Part shown: positions 38,703 to 50,648 of the stretch, piece by piece
How positions within the stretch are numbered: the stretch's first letter is position 1
How the letters are laid out: every line of letters begins with the position of its first letter
Source of the DNA: Superficieibacter sp. 1612_C1
GTDB taxonomy: Bacteria; Pseudomonadota; Gammaproteobacteria; Enterobacterales; Enterobacteriaceae
Length of the DNA stretch: 64,000 nt
Assembly: GCF_015234305.1 (NCBI RefSeq)
Contig: NZ_JADGMI010000001.1
Location: 620,001 to 684,000, forward strand
Reading direction: 5' to 3'
Made by a program: the position numbers and the translations under genes
Notes under the pieces: generated by a model
What the model was told of the DNA's origin: nothing
What the model saw: only the letters and a program-made list of their open reading frames with translations
Databases searched by the model: none

Positions 38703-41700
38703 TTGAGCCAGGAATATACAGAAGACAAAGACGTCAAAATTACCCGTTTAAGCAGCAGCCGCCGACTTCTGGAGGCCATGCTTATCCTTTGCTCACTTTT
38801 CGCCATCTGGCTGATGGCGGCGCTATTGAGCTTCAATCCGTCCGATCCCAGCTGGTCGCAAACCGCGTGGCATGAGCCTATTCATAATTTAGGCGGTGTG
38901 CCCGGCGCATGGCTTGCCGACACGCTCTTTTTTATCTTCGGTATCATGGCTTACACCATTCCCGTGATTATCATCGGGGGATGCTGGTTTGCGTACCGGC
39001 ACCGGGCCAACGAAGAGTACATCGACTATTTCGCCGTTTCGCTACGCCTCATAGGCGTACTGGCGCTTATCCTCACCTCGTGCGGGCTGGCCGCCATCAA
39101 TGCCGATGACATCTGGTATTTCGCTTCTGGCGGGGTTATTGGTAGCCTGTTAAGTACTACGGTACTCCAGCCTCAGTTGCACAGCAGTGGCGGCACTATT
39201 GCGCTTCTCTGCATCTGGGCCGCTGGCCTGACGCTGTTTACCGGATGGTCCTGGGTGAGCATCGCTGAGAAAATTGGCAGCGTCATCCTGAATATTCTTG
39301 CCTTCGCCAGCAATCGCACCCGTCGTGACGACACCTGGGTCGAGGAGGAGTATGAAGAATACGAAGAGGACGAAGAAGAGTTGCAGGACGCGCCGCGTGA
39401 ATCTCGCCGCGCCCGTATCCTGCGCAGCGCGCTGGCACGACGTAAACGCGTAGCTGAAAAATTTGCCAACCCGCTGGGTAGAAAAACCGATGCGGCGCTT
39501 TTTTCAGGCAAACGGATGGACGATCCGGAAGAGATTACCTATAGCGCACGCGGCGTTACCGCCGATGCTGATGACGTTCTCTTTTCGGGACATCGCGCGA
39601 CCCAGGCTGAAGAGTATGACGAGTACGATCCGCTCTTAAACGGACATTCCGTCACTGAACCCGTCGCTGCGGCTGCTGCGGCAACGATGGCGACGCAGGC
39701 ATGGGCAGCGCCTGTCGAACCGGTTATTCCGCAGCCACACATTCAGGGTGCGGAGCCGGTTATTACCCAGCCCGATGCTGCCTGGCAGGCGACACAGCCG
39801 CCTCATATAGCATCAGAAAGCTGGACGCCGCCTCAGCCCGTCCCCCCGGTTGACGCACCGGCCTATCAGACCACGCAGTATGAACAACCTTACGACGCTT
39901 ATGCACAGCCTGCTGCGCAACCGCAGTATGAGCCTTACGTAGAGCCTACCGTTGCTCAGCCGCAGTACCAGCCGTACGCGGAGCCACCGGTTGCTCAGCC
40001 GCAGTACCAGCCGTACGCAGAGCCGCCGGTTGCTCAGCCACAGTACCAGCCGTACGCAGAGCCGCCGGTTGCTCAGCCACAGTACCAGCCGTATGAAGAG
40101 CCGCCGGTTGCTCAGCCACAGTATGAGCCGTATGCAGAACCACCGGTTGCTCAGCCACCGTACCAGCCTTATGAAGAGCCGGTAGCGCAGCCGCAGTATG
40201 AACCGTATGCAGAACAACCGCCGGCAGCGCATGAAGCTCCACAGCCGCACGAGATTGTGCAGGAAGAGGTGAAATCAAGCCGTCCTCCGCTCTACTACTT
40301 TGAAGAGGTAGAGGAGAAACGTGCCCGTGAACGCGAACAACTGGCCGCCTGGTATCAGCCGATCCCTGAGCCGGTACAGCAACCTGTTACACCACCGCCT
40401 GTGGTTGAACCCGATCCCGCCCCGGTTATTGCGCCCGTTGCCGCCAGTGTGCATCAGGCGACAACTGCCGCCGCCGTCGCTGCACCTGTCTTTAACCTGG
40501 CTACCGGAGGCGTGCGCACTCAGGTAAAAGAAGGTATTGGTCCGCAACTGCCGCGTCCTAACCGCGTCCGTGTGCCGACGCGCCGTGAACTGGCCTCCTA
40601 CGGTATTAAATTACCTTCGCAACGGATGGCGGAGGAGCGTGCCCGTCAGGCAGAGCAACATTCTGACGACGATGCTGACGACTTTGAACAGCAAGAATTG
40701 GCTCGCCAGTTCGCTGATTCCCAGGAGCAGCGTTATGGTGTTGCTCCTGAGCAGGCTGAAGAAGACAATGCTGAGGAAGAGGAGCTGGCGCGTCAGTTTG
40801 CCGCCTCTCAACAGCAGCGCTACGCCAGCGAACAGCCGGAGGGAGCCAATCCCTTCTCACTGAGTGATTTTGAGTTTTCGCCGACTAAAACCCTGGTCGA
40901 CGACGGTCCGAGTGCGCCGTTGTTCACCCCCGGCCGGATGGATGAGCCTCAGCCTGCTGCACAGCAGCAGTCGGTGCACCAGCCAGCCGCGCCGCAGTAC
41001 CAGCAGCCGCAGCCGGTGCACCAGCCAGCCGCGCCGCAGTACCAGCAGCCGCAGCCGGTTCATCAGCCAGTTGCGCCGCAGTATCAGCCGCCGCAGCAGG
41101 CACACCAGCCAGCCGCGCCGCAGTACCAGCCGCCGCAGCCGGTGCATCAGCCAGCCGCGCCGCAGTACCAACAGCCGCAGCCGGTACATCAGCCAGCCGC
41201 GCCGCAGCCGAAGGAAAGCTTAATCCATCCGCTGCTGATGCGTAATGGCGACAGCCGTCCGCTCCAGAAGCCGACCACGTTGTTACCGTCGCTGGATCTG
41301 CTCACGCCTCCGCCGACCGAAGTCGAACCGGTTGATACCTTCGCGCTGGAGCAAATGGCGCGTCTGGTCGAAGCGCGTCTGGCCGATTTCCGCATTAAAG
41401 CTGATGTCGTGAACTACTCTCCAGGCCCGGTGATTACGCGTTTTGAACTCAACCTGGCTCCTGGCGTAAAAGCCGCACGCATCTCCAACCTGTCACGGGA
41501 TCTGGCGCGCTCCTTGTCCAGTGCAGCCGTGCGCGTAGTGGAAGTTATTCCAGGCAAACCTTACGTTGGTCTGGAACTGCCGAATAAAAAACGGCAGACC
41601 GTGTACCTGCGCGAAGTGCTGGACTGTGCAAAATTCCGCGATAACCCATCGCCGCTGACCGTGGTACTGGGTAAAGATATCGCCGGGGATCCGGTGACTG

Positions 41701-42755
41701 CCGACCTGGCGAAAATGCCGCACCTGCTGGTCGCGGGGACCACCGGCTCGGGTAAATCGGTGGGCGTTAACGCCATGATCCTCAGCATGCTGTATAAAGC
41801 ACAGCCGGAAGACGTGAAGTTCATCATGATCGACCCGAAAATGCTCGAACTGTCGGTTTATGAAGGGATCCCACATCTGTTGACGGAAGTCGTGACAGAT
41901 ATGAAAGACGCGGCCAACGCTTTGCGCTGGAGCGTTAACGAGATGGAGCGTCGCTATAAACTGATGTCAGCGCTGGGCGTGCGTAACCTTGCGGGCTACA
42001 ACGAGAAAATTGCTGAGGCCGCGCGGATGGGACGTCCGATTCCGGACCCATACTGGAAGCCTGGCGATAGCATGGATGCCACGCACCCGGTACTGAAAAA
42101 AGAGCCGTATATCGTCGTACTGGTCGATGAATTTGCTGACCTGATGATGACCGTTGGTAAGAAAGTGGAAGAGTTAATTGCGCGTCTGGCACAGAAAGCG
42201 CGCGCCGCAGGTATCCACCTGGTACTGGCGACACAGCGACCTTCCGTTGATGTCATTACGGGCCTTATCAAAGCGAATATTCCGACGCGTATAGCCTTCA
42301 CGGTGTCGAGCAAAATTGACTCCCGTACTATCCTTGACCAGGGCGGTGCGGAATCACTGTTAGGCATGGGGGATATGCTCTATTCCGGCCCTAACTCGAC
42401 CATACCCGTGCGTGTTCACGGTGCCTTTGTGCGCGATGAAGAAGTTCATGCCGTCGTGCAGGACTGGAAAGCGCGCGGGCGTCCGCAGTATGTTGAAGGC
42501 ATTACCTCCGACAGCGAAAGTGAAGGCGGTGGCGGTGGTCTGGAAAGCGGTGAAGAACTGGATCCGTTATTCGACCAGGCAGTTAACTTTGTGACTGAAA
42601 AGCGCAAGGCTTCTATCTCCGGGGTTCAGCGCCAGTTCCGGATCGGTTATAACCGTGCGGCGCGTATCATTGAGCAGATGGAAGCGCAGGGGATCGTCAG
42701 CGAGCAGGGGCATAACGGCAACCGTGAGGTGCTGGCACCGCCGCCGTTTGATTGA
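38703..42755 (+). CDS. ftsK: FtsK, cell-division DNA translocase
   Basis: FtsK anchors the divisome and pumps DNA towards dif for XerCD resolution. The 1350 residues (K-12: 1329) have three parts. The N-terminal membrane domain with about four segments lies within residues 20-200. The long Pro/Gln/Glu-rich linker (about 210-850) contains two tandem-repeat blocks, described separately. The RecA-like motor has Walker A GTTGSGKS (about 1012-1019), [11 protein letters not shown], and a C-terminal gamma winged helix ([21 protein letters not shown]) that reads KOPS. The start is TTG at 38703, giving MSQEY as in E. coli. Linker length varies between enterics, so the extra residues are not alarming. 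Confidence 0.97.
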   Translation: MSQEYTEDKDVKITRLSSSRRLLEAMLILCSLFAIWLMAALLSFNPSDPSWSQTAWHEPIHNLGGVPGAWLADTLFFIFGIMAYTIPVIIIGGCWFAYRHRANEEYIDYFAVSLRLIGVLALILTSCGLAAINADDIWYFASGGVIGSLLSTTVLQPQLHSSGGTIALLCIWAAGLTLFTGWSWVSIAEKIGSVILNILAFASNRTRRDDTWVEEEYEEYEEDEEELQDAPRESRRARILRSALARRKRVAEKFANPLGRKTDAALFSGKRMDDPEEITYSARGVTADADDVLFSGHRATQAEEYDEYDPLLNGHSVTEPVAAAAAATMATQAWAAPVEPVIPQPHIQGAEPVITQPDAAWQATQPPHIASESWTPPQPVPPVDAPAYQTTQYEQPYDAYAQPAAQPQYEPYVEPTVAQPQYQPYAEPPVAQPQYQPYAEPPVAQPQYQPYAEPPVAQPQYQPYEEPPVAQPQYEPYAEPPVAQPPYQPYEEPVAQPQYEPYAEQPPAAHEAPQPHEIVQEEVKSSRPPLYYFEEVEEKRAREREQLAAWYQPIPEPVQQPVTPPPVVEPDPAPVIAPVAASVHQATTAAAVAAPVFNLATGGVRTQVKEGIGPQLPRPNRVRVPTRRELASYGIKLPSQRMAEERARQAEQHSDDDADDFEQQELARQFADSQEQRYGVAPEQAEEDNAEEEELARQFAASQQQRYASEQPEGANPFSLSDFEFSPTKTLVDDGPSAPLFTPGRMDEPQPAAQQQSVHQPAAPQYQQPQPVHQPAAPQYQQPQPVHQPVAPQYQPPQQAHQPAAPQYQPPQPVHQPAAPQYQQPQPVHQPAAPQPKESLIHPLLMRNGDSRPLQKPTTLLPSLDLLTPPPTEVEPVDTFALEQMARLVEARLADFRIKADVVNYSPGPVITRFELNLAPGVKAARISNLSRDLARSLSSAAVRVVEVIPGKPYVGLELPNKKRQTVYLREVLDCAKFRDNPSPLTVVLGKDIAGDPVTADLAKMPHLLVAGTTGSGKSVGVNAMILSMLYKAQPEDVKFIMIDPKMLELSVYEGIPHLLTEVVTDMKDAANALRWSVNEMERRYKLMSALGVRNLAGYNEKIAEAARMGRPIPDPYWKPGDSMDATHPVLKKEPYIVVLVDEFADLMMTVGKKVEELIARLAQKARAAGIHLVLATQRPSVDVITGLIKANIPTRIAFTVSSKIDSRTILDQGGAESLLGMGDMLYSGPNSTIPVRVHGAFVRDEEVHAVVQDWKARGRPQYVEGITSDSESEGGGGGLESGEELDPLFDQAVNFVTEKRKASISGVQRQFRIGYNRAARIIEQMEAQGIVSEQGHNGNREVLAPPPFD
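39912..40222 (+). repeat. Tandem 39-base repeats in the ftsK linker
   Basis: About eight copies of a 13-residue unit [13 protein letters not shown] are visible, with small variants (EEPP, PYEEP). Three central copies are protein-identical. The block is in frame and belongs to the disordered FtsK linker. Confidence 0.9.
40977..41208 (+). repeat. Tandem 42-base repeats in the ftsK linker
   Basis: Five copies of a 14-residue unit [14 protein letters not shown] plus a partial sixth are present just upstream of the motor domain. Protein sequence varies only at a few positions ([11 protein letters not shown]). Corresponds in position to the QPQQPVAPQ repeats of K-12 FtsK. Confidence 0.9.
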
Positions 42756-42876
42756 TTGCAAAGTTAGGTAAGCAAGTCAAAATTCAGTATTTTCTTCTGT
42801 CGCCTGGCTGGGATGAAGCCTAGAGTAGATGACAAAGAGGACTCCCGTAGTGGGAAGACGTATTTGAGGAATAACA

Positions 42877-43491
42877 ATGAAAAAAATCGCTATCACCTGT
42901 GCATTACTTTCAGGCTTCGTGGTAAGCAGCGTCTGGGCTGATGCCGCTGGCGATCTTAAAACCCGCCTGGATAAAGTCAGCAGCTTTCACGCCAGTTTTA
43001 CGCAAAAAGTAACGGACGGCAGCGGCGCGGCGGTACAGGAAGGTCAGGGCGATTTATGGGTTAAGCGTCCTAATCTGTTCAACTGGCACATGACGCAGCC
43101 GGATGAGAGTACCCTGGTATCCGACGGCCAGAATCTGTGGTTCTACAACCCGTTTGTAGAGCAGGTGAGCGTTAACCTGCTGAAAGATGCTACCGGCAAT
43201 ACGCCGTTTATGCTGATTGCCCGTAACCAGGCTAGCGACTGGCAGCAGTACAACATCAAGCAAAACGGTGATGACTTTGTGCTGACGCCAAAAGGCAGCA
43301 GCGGCAATCTGAAACAGTTCACCATTAACGTGGGTCGCGACGGCACTATCCATCAGTTCAGTGCGGTAGAGCAGGACGATCAGCGCAGCAGCTATCAGCT
43401 TAAATCCCAGCAAAACGGAGCGGTAGATCCAGCTAAATTCACCTTCACTCCGCCGCAGGGAGTCACTGTAGACGACCAGCGTAGTAAGTAG
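42877..43491 (+). CDS. lolA: LolA, periplasmic lipoprotein chaperone
   Basis: LolA ferries outer-membrane lipoproteins from LolCDE across the periplasm to LolB. The 204 residues start with a signal peptide ([14 protein letters not shown]...VWA, cleavage near residue 21). The half-open beta-barrel that follows has aromatic residues and an Arg/Trp-rich lipid cavity (for example [13 protein letters not shown], about 55-67). It is essential in E. coli. It is followed by rarA after 8 bases. Confidence 0.97.
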   Translation: MKKIAITCALLSGFVVSSVWADAAGDLKTRLDKVSSFHASFTQKVTDGSGAAVQEGQGDLWVKRPNLFNWHMTQPDESTLVSDGQNLWFYNPFVEQVSVNLLKDATGNTPFMLIARNQASDWQQYNIKQNGDDFVLTPKGSSGNLKQFTINVGRDGTIHQFSAVEQDDQRSSYQLKSQQNGAVDPAKFTFTPPQGVTVDDQRSK

Positions 43492-43499
43492 AGGCCTAC

Positions 43500-44843
43500 G
43501 TGAACAATATGTCGCTCGACTTTTCCGATAACGAGTTTCAACCTCTGGCCGCGCGTATGCGGCCAGAAAATTTAGCGCAGTATATCGGTCAGCAGCACCT
43601 GCTGGCAGCGGGTAAGCCGTTGCCACGGGCGATTGAAGCGGGCCAGTTGCACTCGATGATCCTCTGGGGGCCGCCCGGCACCGGAAAAACGACGCTGGCT
43701 GAAGTGATTGCCCGCTATGCCAGCGCCGACGTCGAGCGGATCTCTGCGGTGACCTCGGGGATCAAAGAGATCCGCGAGGCGATTGAGCGCGCGCGGCAAA
43801 ATCGCAACGCCGGACGGCGGACGATCCTGTTTGTGGACGAAGTCCATCGCTTTAATAAAAGTCAGCAGGATGCTTTCCTGCCGCATATTGAAGACGGCAC
43901 CATCACGTTTATCGGCGCGACCACCGAGAACCCTTCGTTTGAACTCAACTCCGCATTGCTCTCACGCGCCCGCGTTTATCTACTGAAATCGCTGACCACG
44001 GACGATATTGAACAGGTGCTCGATCAGGCAATGAACGACAGCGCGCGTGGTTACGGTGGCAAAGATATCGTGCTGCTGGAAGAGACCCGGCGGGCGATTG
44101 CCGAACTGGTCAACGGCGATGCGCGTCGTGCGCTGAACACGCTCGAAATGATGGCCGACATGGCAGAGCTGGACGATGCGGGCAAGCGCGTGCTCCAGCC
44201 TGCGCTGTTGACGGAGATCGCCGGTGAGCGCAGCGCGCGCTTTGATAATAAAGGCGACCGCTTTTACGATCTTATCTCGGCGCTGCATAAATCAGTGCGC
44301 GGCAGCGCGCCGGATGCGGCTCTTTACTGGTATGCGCGTATTATCACCGCTGGCGGCGATCCGCTGTACGTGGCGCGGCGCTGCCTGGCGATTGCCTCTG
44401 AAGATGTCGGCAACGCCGATCCGCGTGCAATGCAGGTTGCCATTTCCGCCTGGGACTGCTTTACCCGCGTGGGTCCGGCAGAGGGCGAACGCGCCATTGC
44501 CCAGGCGATTGTCTATCTGGCCTGTGCCCCCAAAAGTAACGCCGTCTATACCGCTTTCAAGGCGGCGATGGCCGATGCCCGTGAACGCCCGGATTATGAC
44601 GTTCCGGTCCATCTGCGCAATGCCCCGACCAAACTGATGAAAGAGATGGGTTACGGTCAGCAGTATCGCTACGCCCACGATGAGCCGAACGCCTATGCCG
44701 CTGGCGAGCAGTACTTTCCGCAGGAAATGGCGCAAACGCGCTATTATCAGCCAACAAATCGCGGCCTTGAAGGCAAGATTGGCGAAAAGCTCGCCTGGCT
44801 TGCTGAACAGGATCAAAATAGCCCCACAAAACGCTACCGCTAA
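43500..44843 (+). CDS. rarA: RarA (MgsA), replication-associated AAA+ ATPase
   Basis: RarA is a tetrameric ATPase related to clamp loaders and RuvB, acting at stalled forks. The 447 residues have Walker A GPPGTGKT (57-64), Walker B LFVDEVH and sensor [10 protein letters not shown], then the C-terminal MgsA/tetramerisation region. The start is GTG at 43500, reproducing the E. coli N-terminus pattern. It sits between lolA and serS, as in E. coli. Confidence 0.96.
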   Translation: MNNMSLDFSDNEFQPLAARMRPENLAQYIGQQHLLAAGKPLPRAIEAGQLHSMILWGPPGTGKTTLAEVIARYASADVERISAVTSGIKEIREAIERARQNRNAGRRTILFVDEVHRFNKSQQDAFLPHIEDGTITFIGATTENPSFELNSALLSRARVYLLKSLTTDDIEQVLDQAMNDSARGYGGKDIVLLEETRRAIAELVNGDARRALNTLEMMADMAELDDAGKRVLQPALLTEIAGERSARFDNKGDRFYDLISALHKSVRGSAPDAALYWYARIITAGGDPLYVARRCLAIASEDVGNADPRAMQVAISAWDCFTRVGPAEGERAIAQAIVYLACAPKSNAVYTAFKAAMADARERPDYDVPVHLRNAPTKLMKEMGYGQQYRYAHDEPNAYAAGEQYFPQEMAQTRYYQPTNRGLEGKIGEKLAWLAEQDQNSPTKRYR

Positions 44844-46229
<1,386 letters not shown>

Positions 46230-46250
46230 GCCTCACATTTTTCTCATATC

Positions 46251-46274
46251 AAGCGCCTGCGGGCGCTTTTTTTA
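46251..46274 (+). terminator. serS terminator
   Basis: The stem AAGCGCC/GGCGCTT with a TGCG loop is followed by a run of T residues. Confidence 0.92.
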
Positions 46275-46282
46275 TAGCCATT

Positions 46283-46299
46283 TTGATACCGGACAATAA
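46283..46299 (+). promoter_or_regulatory. FNR site of the dmsABC promoter
   Basis: The motif TTGAT-ACCG-GACAA followed by TAA nearly matches the E. coli dmsA FNR box that I recall (TTGATACCGAACAA). It lies about 135-150 bases before the dmsA start. FNR activation under anaerobiosis is established for dmsABC. Confidence 0.8.
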
Positions 46300-46433
46300 C
46301 CACTAATTTATAAGGGTTAATATACTTTCGTTCGAAAGTAGCATTAACTGCTGCCATTTTGAATTATCGATATATAAAAACCTATATAACGAATTTTTGC
46401 TCTGACTCTTCCGGGCAAACAAAGTGAGCAATT

Positions 46434-48878
46434 ATGAAAACAATTAACCCTGAAGTCGTACTGTCGGTGGAAATGAGCCGCCGTGGCTTAATGAAAACGA
46501 CAGCCATCGGCGGCCTGGCCCTCGCCAGCAGCGCTTTTACTCTGCCCTTTACCCGTATCGCCAGCGCCGCAGAAGCTATAAGTCCTTCTGAAACGAGCGA
46601 GAAAATTATCTGGAGCGCGTGCACGGTAAACTGCGGTAGCCGCTGTCCGCTACGGATGCATGTCGTTGATGGCGAAATTAACTATGTCGAAACGGATAAT
46701 ACCGGCGACGATAACTTTGAGGGGCTGCATCAGGTGCGTGCCTGCCTGCGTGGGCGCTCAATGCGCCGCCGGGTTTATAACCCGGACCGGCTGAAATATC
46801 CGATGAAACGCGTCGGTAAACGCGGGGAAGGAAAGTTCGAGCGTATTAGCTGGGATGAAGCTTATGACATCATCGCCAAAAATATGCAGCGCCTGATTAA
46901 AGACTATGGCAATGAATCTATTTATCTCAACTACGGCACCGGCACGCTCGGCGGCACCCTAACCCGTTCGTGGCCGCCTGGAAAGACGCTGGTCGCTCGC
47001 CTGATGAACTGTTGCGGCGGCTATCTGAACCACTACGGTGACTACTCCTCAGCGCAAATTGCCGCCGGCTTGAATTACACCTATGGTGGCTGGGCAGATG
47101 GCAACAGCCCATCCGATATTGAAAACAGTGAGCTGGTCGTCCTGTTTGGCAATAACCCCGGTGAAACGCGGATGAGTGGCGGCGGGGTAACGTACTACCT
47201 CGAACAGGCCCGGCAGAAATCTAATGCGCGGATGATCATTATCGATCCTCGCTACACCGATACGGGGGCAGGACGTGAAGATGAATGGATCCCGATCCGC
47301 CCCGGTACAGACGCTGCCCTGGTGAGCGGACTGGCGTGGGTGCTGATTACTGAAAATCTTATCGATCAGCCGTTTCTGGACAAATACTGCGTTGGCTATG
47401 ACGAGAAAACCTTGCCTGCTGACGCCCCGCAAAACGGGCATTACAAAGCGTACATTCTTGGACAGGGAAACGATGGTATCGCTAAAACGCCAGAGTGGGC
47501 GGCGCGTATCACAGGTATTCCAGCCGATCGCATTATTAAGCTGGCGCGAGAAATCGGCAGTGCTAAGCCCGCCTATATCTCGCAGGGCTGGGGTCCACAG
47601 CGTCATGCCAATGGTGAAATCGCCACCCGCGCTATTTCCATGCTGGCGATCCTGACCGGCAACGTTGGCATTAACGGCGGCAACAGTGGCGCACGTGAAG
47701 GTTCGTATGACCTGCCGTTCGAACGTATGCCGACGCTGGAAAACCCAATCCAGACCAGCATCTCTATGTTTATGTGGACCGACGCGATTGAACGCGGCAC
47801 GGAAATGACCGCGCTACGCGATGGCGTTCGCGGCAAAGATAAACTTGATGTGCCAATCAAGATGATCTGGAACTATGCCGGTAACTGCCTGATTAACCAG
47901 CATTCAGAGATCAACCGCACGCATGATATTTTGCAGGATGACAAGAAGTGCGAAATGATTGTCGTCATTGACTGCCATATGACATCGTCTGCGAAATATG
48001 CCGATATCCTGCTGCCAGACTGCACTGCATCTGAACAAATGGACTTCGCGCTGGACGCGTCATGCGGCAATATGTCCTACGTCATTTTTGCCGATCAGGT
48101 GATTAAACCCCGCTTCGAGTGCAAAACGATTTATCAGATGACCAGCGAGCTGGCGAAACGGCTGGGCGTCGAGCGGCAATTTACCGAGGGACGTACTCAG
48201 GAAGAATGGATGCGTCATCTGTATGAGCTGTCGCGCCAGGCTATACCAGAACTGCCAACCTTTGAAGAGTTCCGCCAGCAGGGGATGTTTAAAAAGCGCG
48301 ATCCTGAAGGGCATCATGTGGCCTATAAAGCGTTTCGTGACGATCCGCAGGCCAACGCACTGACCACGCCATCGGGTAAAATCGAAATCTATTCGCAGGC
48401 GCTGGCAGGGATTGCCGCCAGCTGGGAGCTGCCGGAGGGGGATGTGATCGATCCGTTGCCCATCTATACGCCAGGGTTTGAGAGCTACAACGACCCGTTA
48501 GTCAAAAAATTCCCGCTTCAGTTGACCGGTTTCCATTACAAAGCCCGCGTTCACTCGACCTACGGCAATGTGGACGTGCTGAAAGCGGCCTGCCGTCAGG
48601 AAATGTGGATCAATCCGCTGGATGCACAGTCACGCGGTATCAGTAACGGCGACAGGATACGTATTTTTAACGATCGCGGTGAAGTCCATATTGAGGCCAA
48701 AGTGACTCCGCGGATGATGCCGGGCGTCGTCGCGTTAGGTGAGGGGGCCTGGTATAACCCGGATGAGAAACGCGTGGATCAGAGCGGCTGTATCAACGTG
48801 CTGACCACTCAGCGACCTTCGCCGCTTGCCAAAGGGAACCCCTCCCACACGAACCTCGTTCAGGTTGAAAAAGCGTAA
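46434..48878 (+). CDS. dmsA: DmsA, catalytic subunit of anaerobic DMSO reductase
   Basis: DmsA reduces DMSO and TMAO with a molybdo-bis-pterin cofactor during anaerobic respiration. The 814 residues equal E. coli DmsA. A twin-arginine leader (SRRGLMK, residues 15-21, cleavage near residue 45 after ASA) directs folded export. The FS0 [4Fe-4S] cysteines are C63, C67, C71 and C104. The Mo-ligand serine lies in HYGDYSS near residue 205. It is the first gene of dmsABC, behind an FNR-like site. Confidence 0.97.
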   Translation: MKTINPEVVLSVEMSRRGLMKTTAIGGLALASSAFTLPFTRIASAAEAISPSETSEKIIWSACTVNCGSRCPLRMHVVDGEINYVETDNTGDDNFEGLHQVRACLRGRSMRRRVYNPDRLKYPMKRVGKRGEGKFERISWDEAYDIIAKNMQRLIKDYGNESIYLNYGTGTLGGTLTRSWPPGKTLVARLMNCCGGYLNHYGDYSSAQIAAGLNYTYGGWADGNSPSDIENSELVVLFGNNPGETRMSGGGVTYYLEQARQKSNARMIIIDPRYTDTGAGREDEWIPIRPGTDAALVSGLAWVLITENLIDQPFLDKYCVGYDEKTLPADAPQNGHYKAYILGQGNDGIAKTPEWAARITGIPADRIIKLAREIGSAKPAYISQGWGPQRHANGEIATRAISMLAILTGNVGINGGNSGAREGSYDLPFERMPTLENPIQTSISMFMWTDAIERGTEMTALRDGVRGKDKLDVPIKMIWNYAGNCLINQHSEINRTHDILQDDKKCEMIVVIDCHMTSSAKYADILLPDCTASEQMDFALDASCGNMSYVIFADQVIKPRFECKTIYQMTSELAKRLGVERQFTEGRTQEEWMRHLYELSRQAIPELPTFEEFRQQGMFKKRDPEGHHVAYKAFRDDPQANALTTPSGKIEIYSQALAGIAASWELPEGDVIDPLPIYTPGFESYNDPLVKKFPLQLTGFHYKARVHSTYGNVDVLKAACRQEMWINPLDAQSRGISNGDRIRIFNDRGEVHIEAKVTPRMMPGVVALGEGAWYNPDEKRVDQSGCINVLTTQRPSPLAKGNPSHTNLVQVEKA

Positions 48879-48888
48879 GGAGTAGCTG

Positions 48889-49509
48889 ATGACAACCCAG
48901 TATGGATTTTTTATTGATTCCAGCCGTTGCACCGGTTGCAAAACCTGCGAGCTGGCCTGCAAGGACTATAAAGACTTAACCCCGGACGTGAGCTTTCGGC
49001 GCATTTATGAATATGCTGGCGGCGACTGGCAGGAGGATAACGGCGTCTGGCAGCAAAATGTCTTTGCTTATTACCTCTCCATTGCCTGCAACCATTGCGA
49101 GGATCCAGCCTGTACTAAAGTGTGCCCCAGCGGTGCCATGCACAAGCGCGAAGATGGCTTCGTGGTGGTTGATGAAGAGGTATGTATTGGCTGTCGCTAT
49201 TGCCATATGGCCTGCCCTTATGGCGCACCGCAGTACAATGCGACGAAAGGACATATGACCAAATGCGATGGCTGTCATGACCGCGTGATAAATGAGGGAA
49301 AAAAACCGATTTGCGTTGAGTCCTGTCCATTACGTGCGCTGGATTTCGGCCCGATTGACGAACTGCGTAAAAAGCATGGCACTCTGGCGGCGGTTGCTCC
49401 TTTGCCGGGCGCACATTTTACGAAGCCGAATATCGTCATTAAACCGAACGCTAACAGCCGTCCCTGTGGAGATACCACCGGTTATCTGGCAAATCCGAAG
49501 GAGGTATAA
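48889..49509 (+). CDS. dmsB: DmsB, iron-sulfur subunit of DMSO reductase
   Basis: DmsB relays electrons from DmsC to DmsA through four [4Fe-4S] clusters. The 206 residues contain 16 cysteines in CX2CX2-3CX3C-type groups, such as CTGCKTCELAC (about 14-24), CNHCEDPACTKVC, CIGCRYCHMAC and CDGCHD...C. It travels with DmsA via the Tat system, so it needs no signal peptide of its own. It lies 10 bases after dmsA and 1 before dmsC. Confidence 0.97.
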   Translation: MTTQYGFFIDSSRCTGCKTCELACKDYKDLTPDVSFRRIYEYAGGDWQEDNGVWQQNVFAYYLSIACNHCEDPACTKVCPSGAMHKREDGFVVVDEEVCIGCRYCHMACPYGAPQYNATKGHMTKCDGCHDRVINEGKKPICVESCPLRALDFGPIDELRKKHGTLAAVAPLPGAHFTKPNIVIKPNANSRPCGDTTGYLANPKEV

Positions 49510-49510
49510 A

Positions 49511-50374
49511 ATGGGAAACGGATGGCATGAATGGCCGTTAATGATCTTTACGGTCTTTGGACAATGCGTGGCGGGCGGTTTTATCGTACTGGCGCTGGCG
49601 CTAATGAAAGGCGGTCTGCGCGCAGATGCGCAACAACGGATTATTACCAGCATGTTTGGGCTATGGGTATTAATGGGGCTGGCTTTTGTTGCCTCAACAA
49701 TGCATCTCGGCTTTCCGCTGCGGGCATTTAACTCGTTAAATCGCATCGGTGCATCGGCGCTGAGTAATGAAATCGCCAGCGGCTCGCTGTTTTTTGCCGT
49801 GGGTGGCCTCGGCTGGCTGTTGGCGGTGCTGAAAAAAATGCCTTCAGCGCTGCGGATGCTGTGGTTGATGGCGACGATGATCCTGGGCGTGGTTTTTGTC
49901 TGGATGATGGTGCGCGTCTACAACAGCATTGACACGGTGCCGACCTGGTACACGGTCTGGACACCGCTGAGCTTCTTCCTGACGATGTTTATCGGCGGAC
50001 CCTTACTGGGTTATCTGCTGCTGAGTATGGCGGGCGTGAGTGGACGGCCGTTACGTTTATTGCCGATGGTATCGCTGCTGGCGCTGATCGTCAGTCTGGT
50101 CACGGGATTGATGCAGGGCATCGAACTGGCGACGATCCACAGTTCGGTACAGCAGGCGTCCGCGCTGGTTCCGGAATATGGTTCGCTGATGGCCTGGCGG
50201 GCGGTGGCGATTGTTGTCGCGCTGCTGTGCTGGATCCTGCCGCAACTGAAAGGCAAGCGACCGGCCATATCGTTGCTGACCGTCGCTTTTGTGCTGGTGC
50301 TGGCAGGTGAATTGATTGGCCGGGGAGTATTCTACGGTTTGCATATGACCGCGGGTATGGCCATTGCAGGGTAA
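49511..50374 (+). CDS. dmsC: DmsC, membrane anchor of DMSO reductase
   Basis: DmsC is the menaquinol-oxidising anchor for DmsAB. The 287 residues have about eight hydrophobic segments and start MGNGWHEWPL. A longer frame reading back into dmsB is an artefact. The inner-membrane Glu87-type residue of E. coli DmsC probably corresponds to the Glu in SNEIASG near residue 87. It is the last gene of the operon, followed by a hairpin. Confidence 0.96.
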   Translation: MGNGWHEWPLMIFTVFGQCVAGGFIVLALALMKGGLRADAQQRIITSMFGLWVLMGLAFVASTMHLGFPLRAFNSLNRIGASALSNEIASGSLFFAVGGLGWLLAVLKKMPSALRMLWLMATMILGVVFVWMMVRVYNSIDTVPTWYTVWTPLSFFLTMFIGGPLLGYLLLSMAGVSGRPLRLLPMVSLLALIVSLVTGLMQGIELATIHSSVQQASALVPEYGSLMAWRAVAIVVALLCWILPQLKGKRPAISLLTVAFVLVLAGELIGRGVFYGLHMTAGMAIAG

Positions 50375-50389
50375 TGACGTATAAAAGGC

Positions 50390-50418
50390 GTAAAGTCAGG
50401 GGCTTGCTCTGGCTTTAC
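50390..50418 (+). terminator. Hairpin after dmsC, possible terminator
   Basis: The stem GTAAAGTCAG/CTGGCTTTAC contains one G-T pair and is followed by CGCTTTATTTG. The U-tract is weak. Confidence 0.6.
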
Positions 50419-50648
50419 CGCTTTATTTGATCATGAAATTTTTCGACTGACTGGCGGCGAACTCTTATAATTTAATACAGTAAAATTAATGACATAATTT
50501 TTAATGTCACCTTTCTTATTCTGTTCTGGATAAGCAATTTCAATCGTCGAAAAACAAAGCGTGCTATGGCTGAAAAACGCCAATTGACTTTGTTTCTGGC
50601 GGTGGCATGATGCGCTCGAATTCTGATCTTCCTCACGGTTTATTATCC

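Noticed and set aside
39813-40278. Repetitive minus-strand frames of 110-145 codons across the ftsK linker
   Set aside because: They arise from the antisense reading of tandem Pro/Gln repeats in ftsK.
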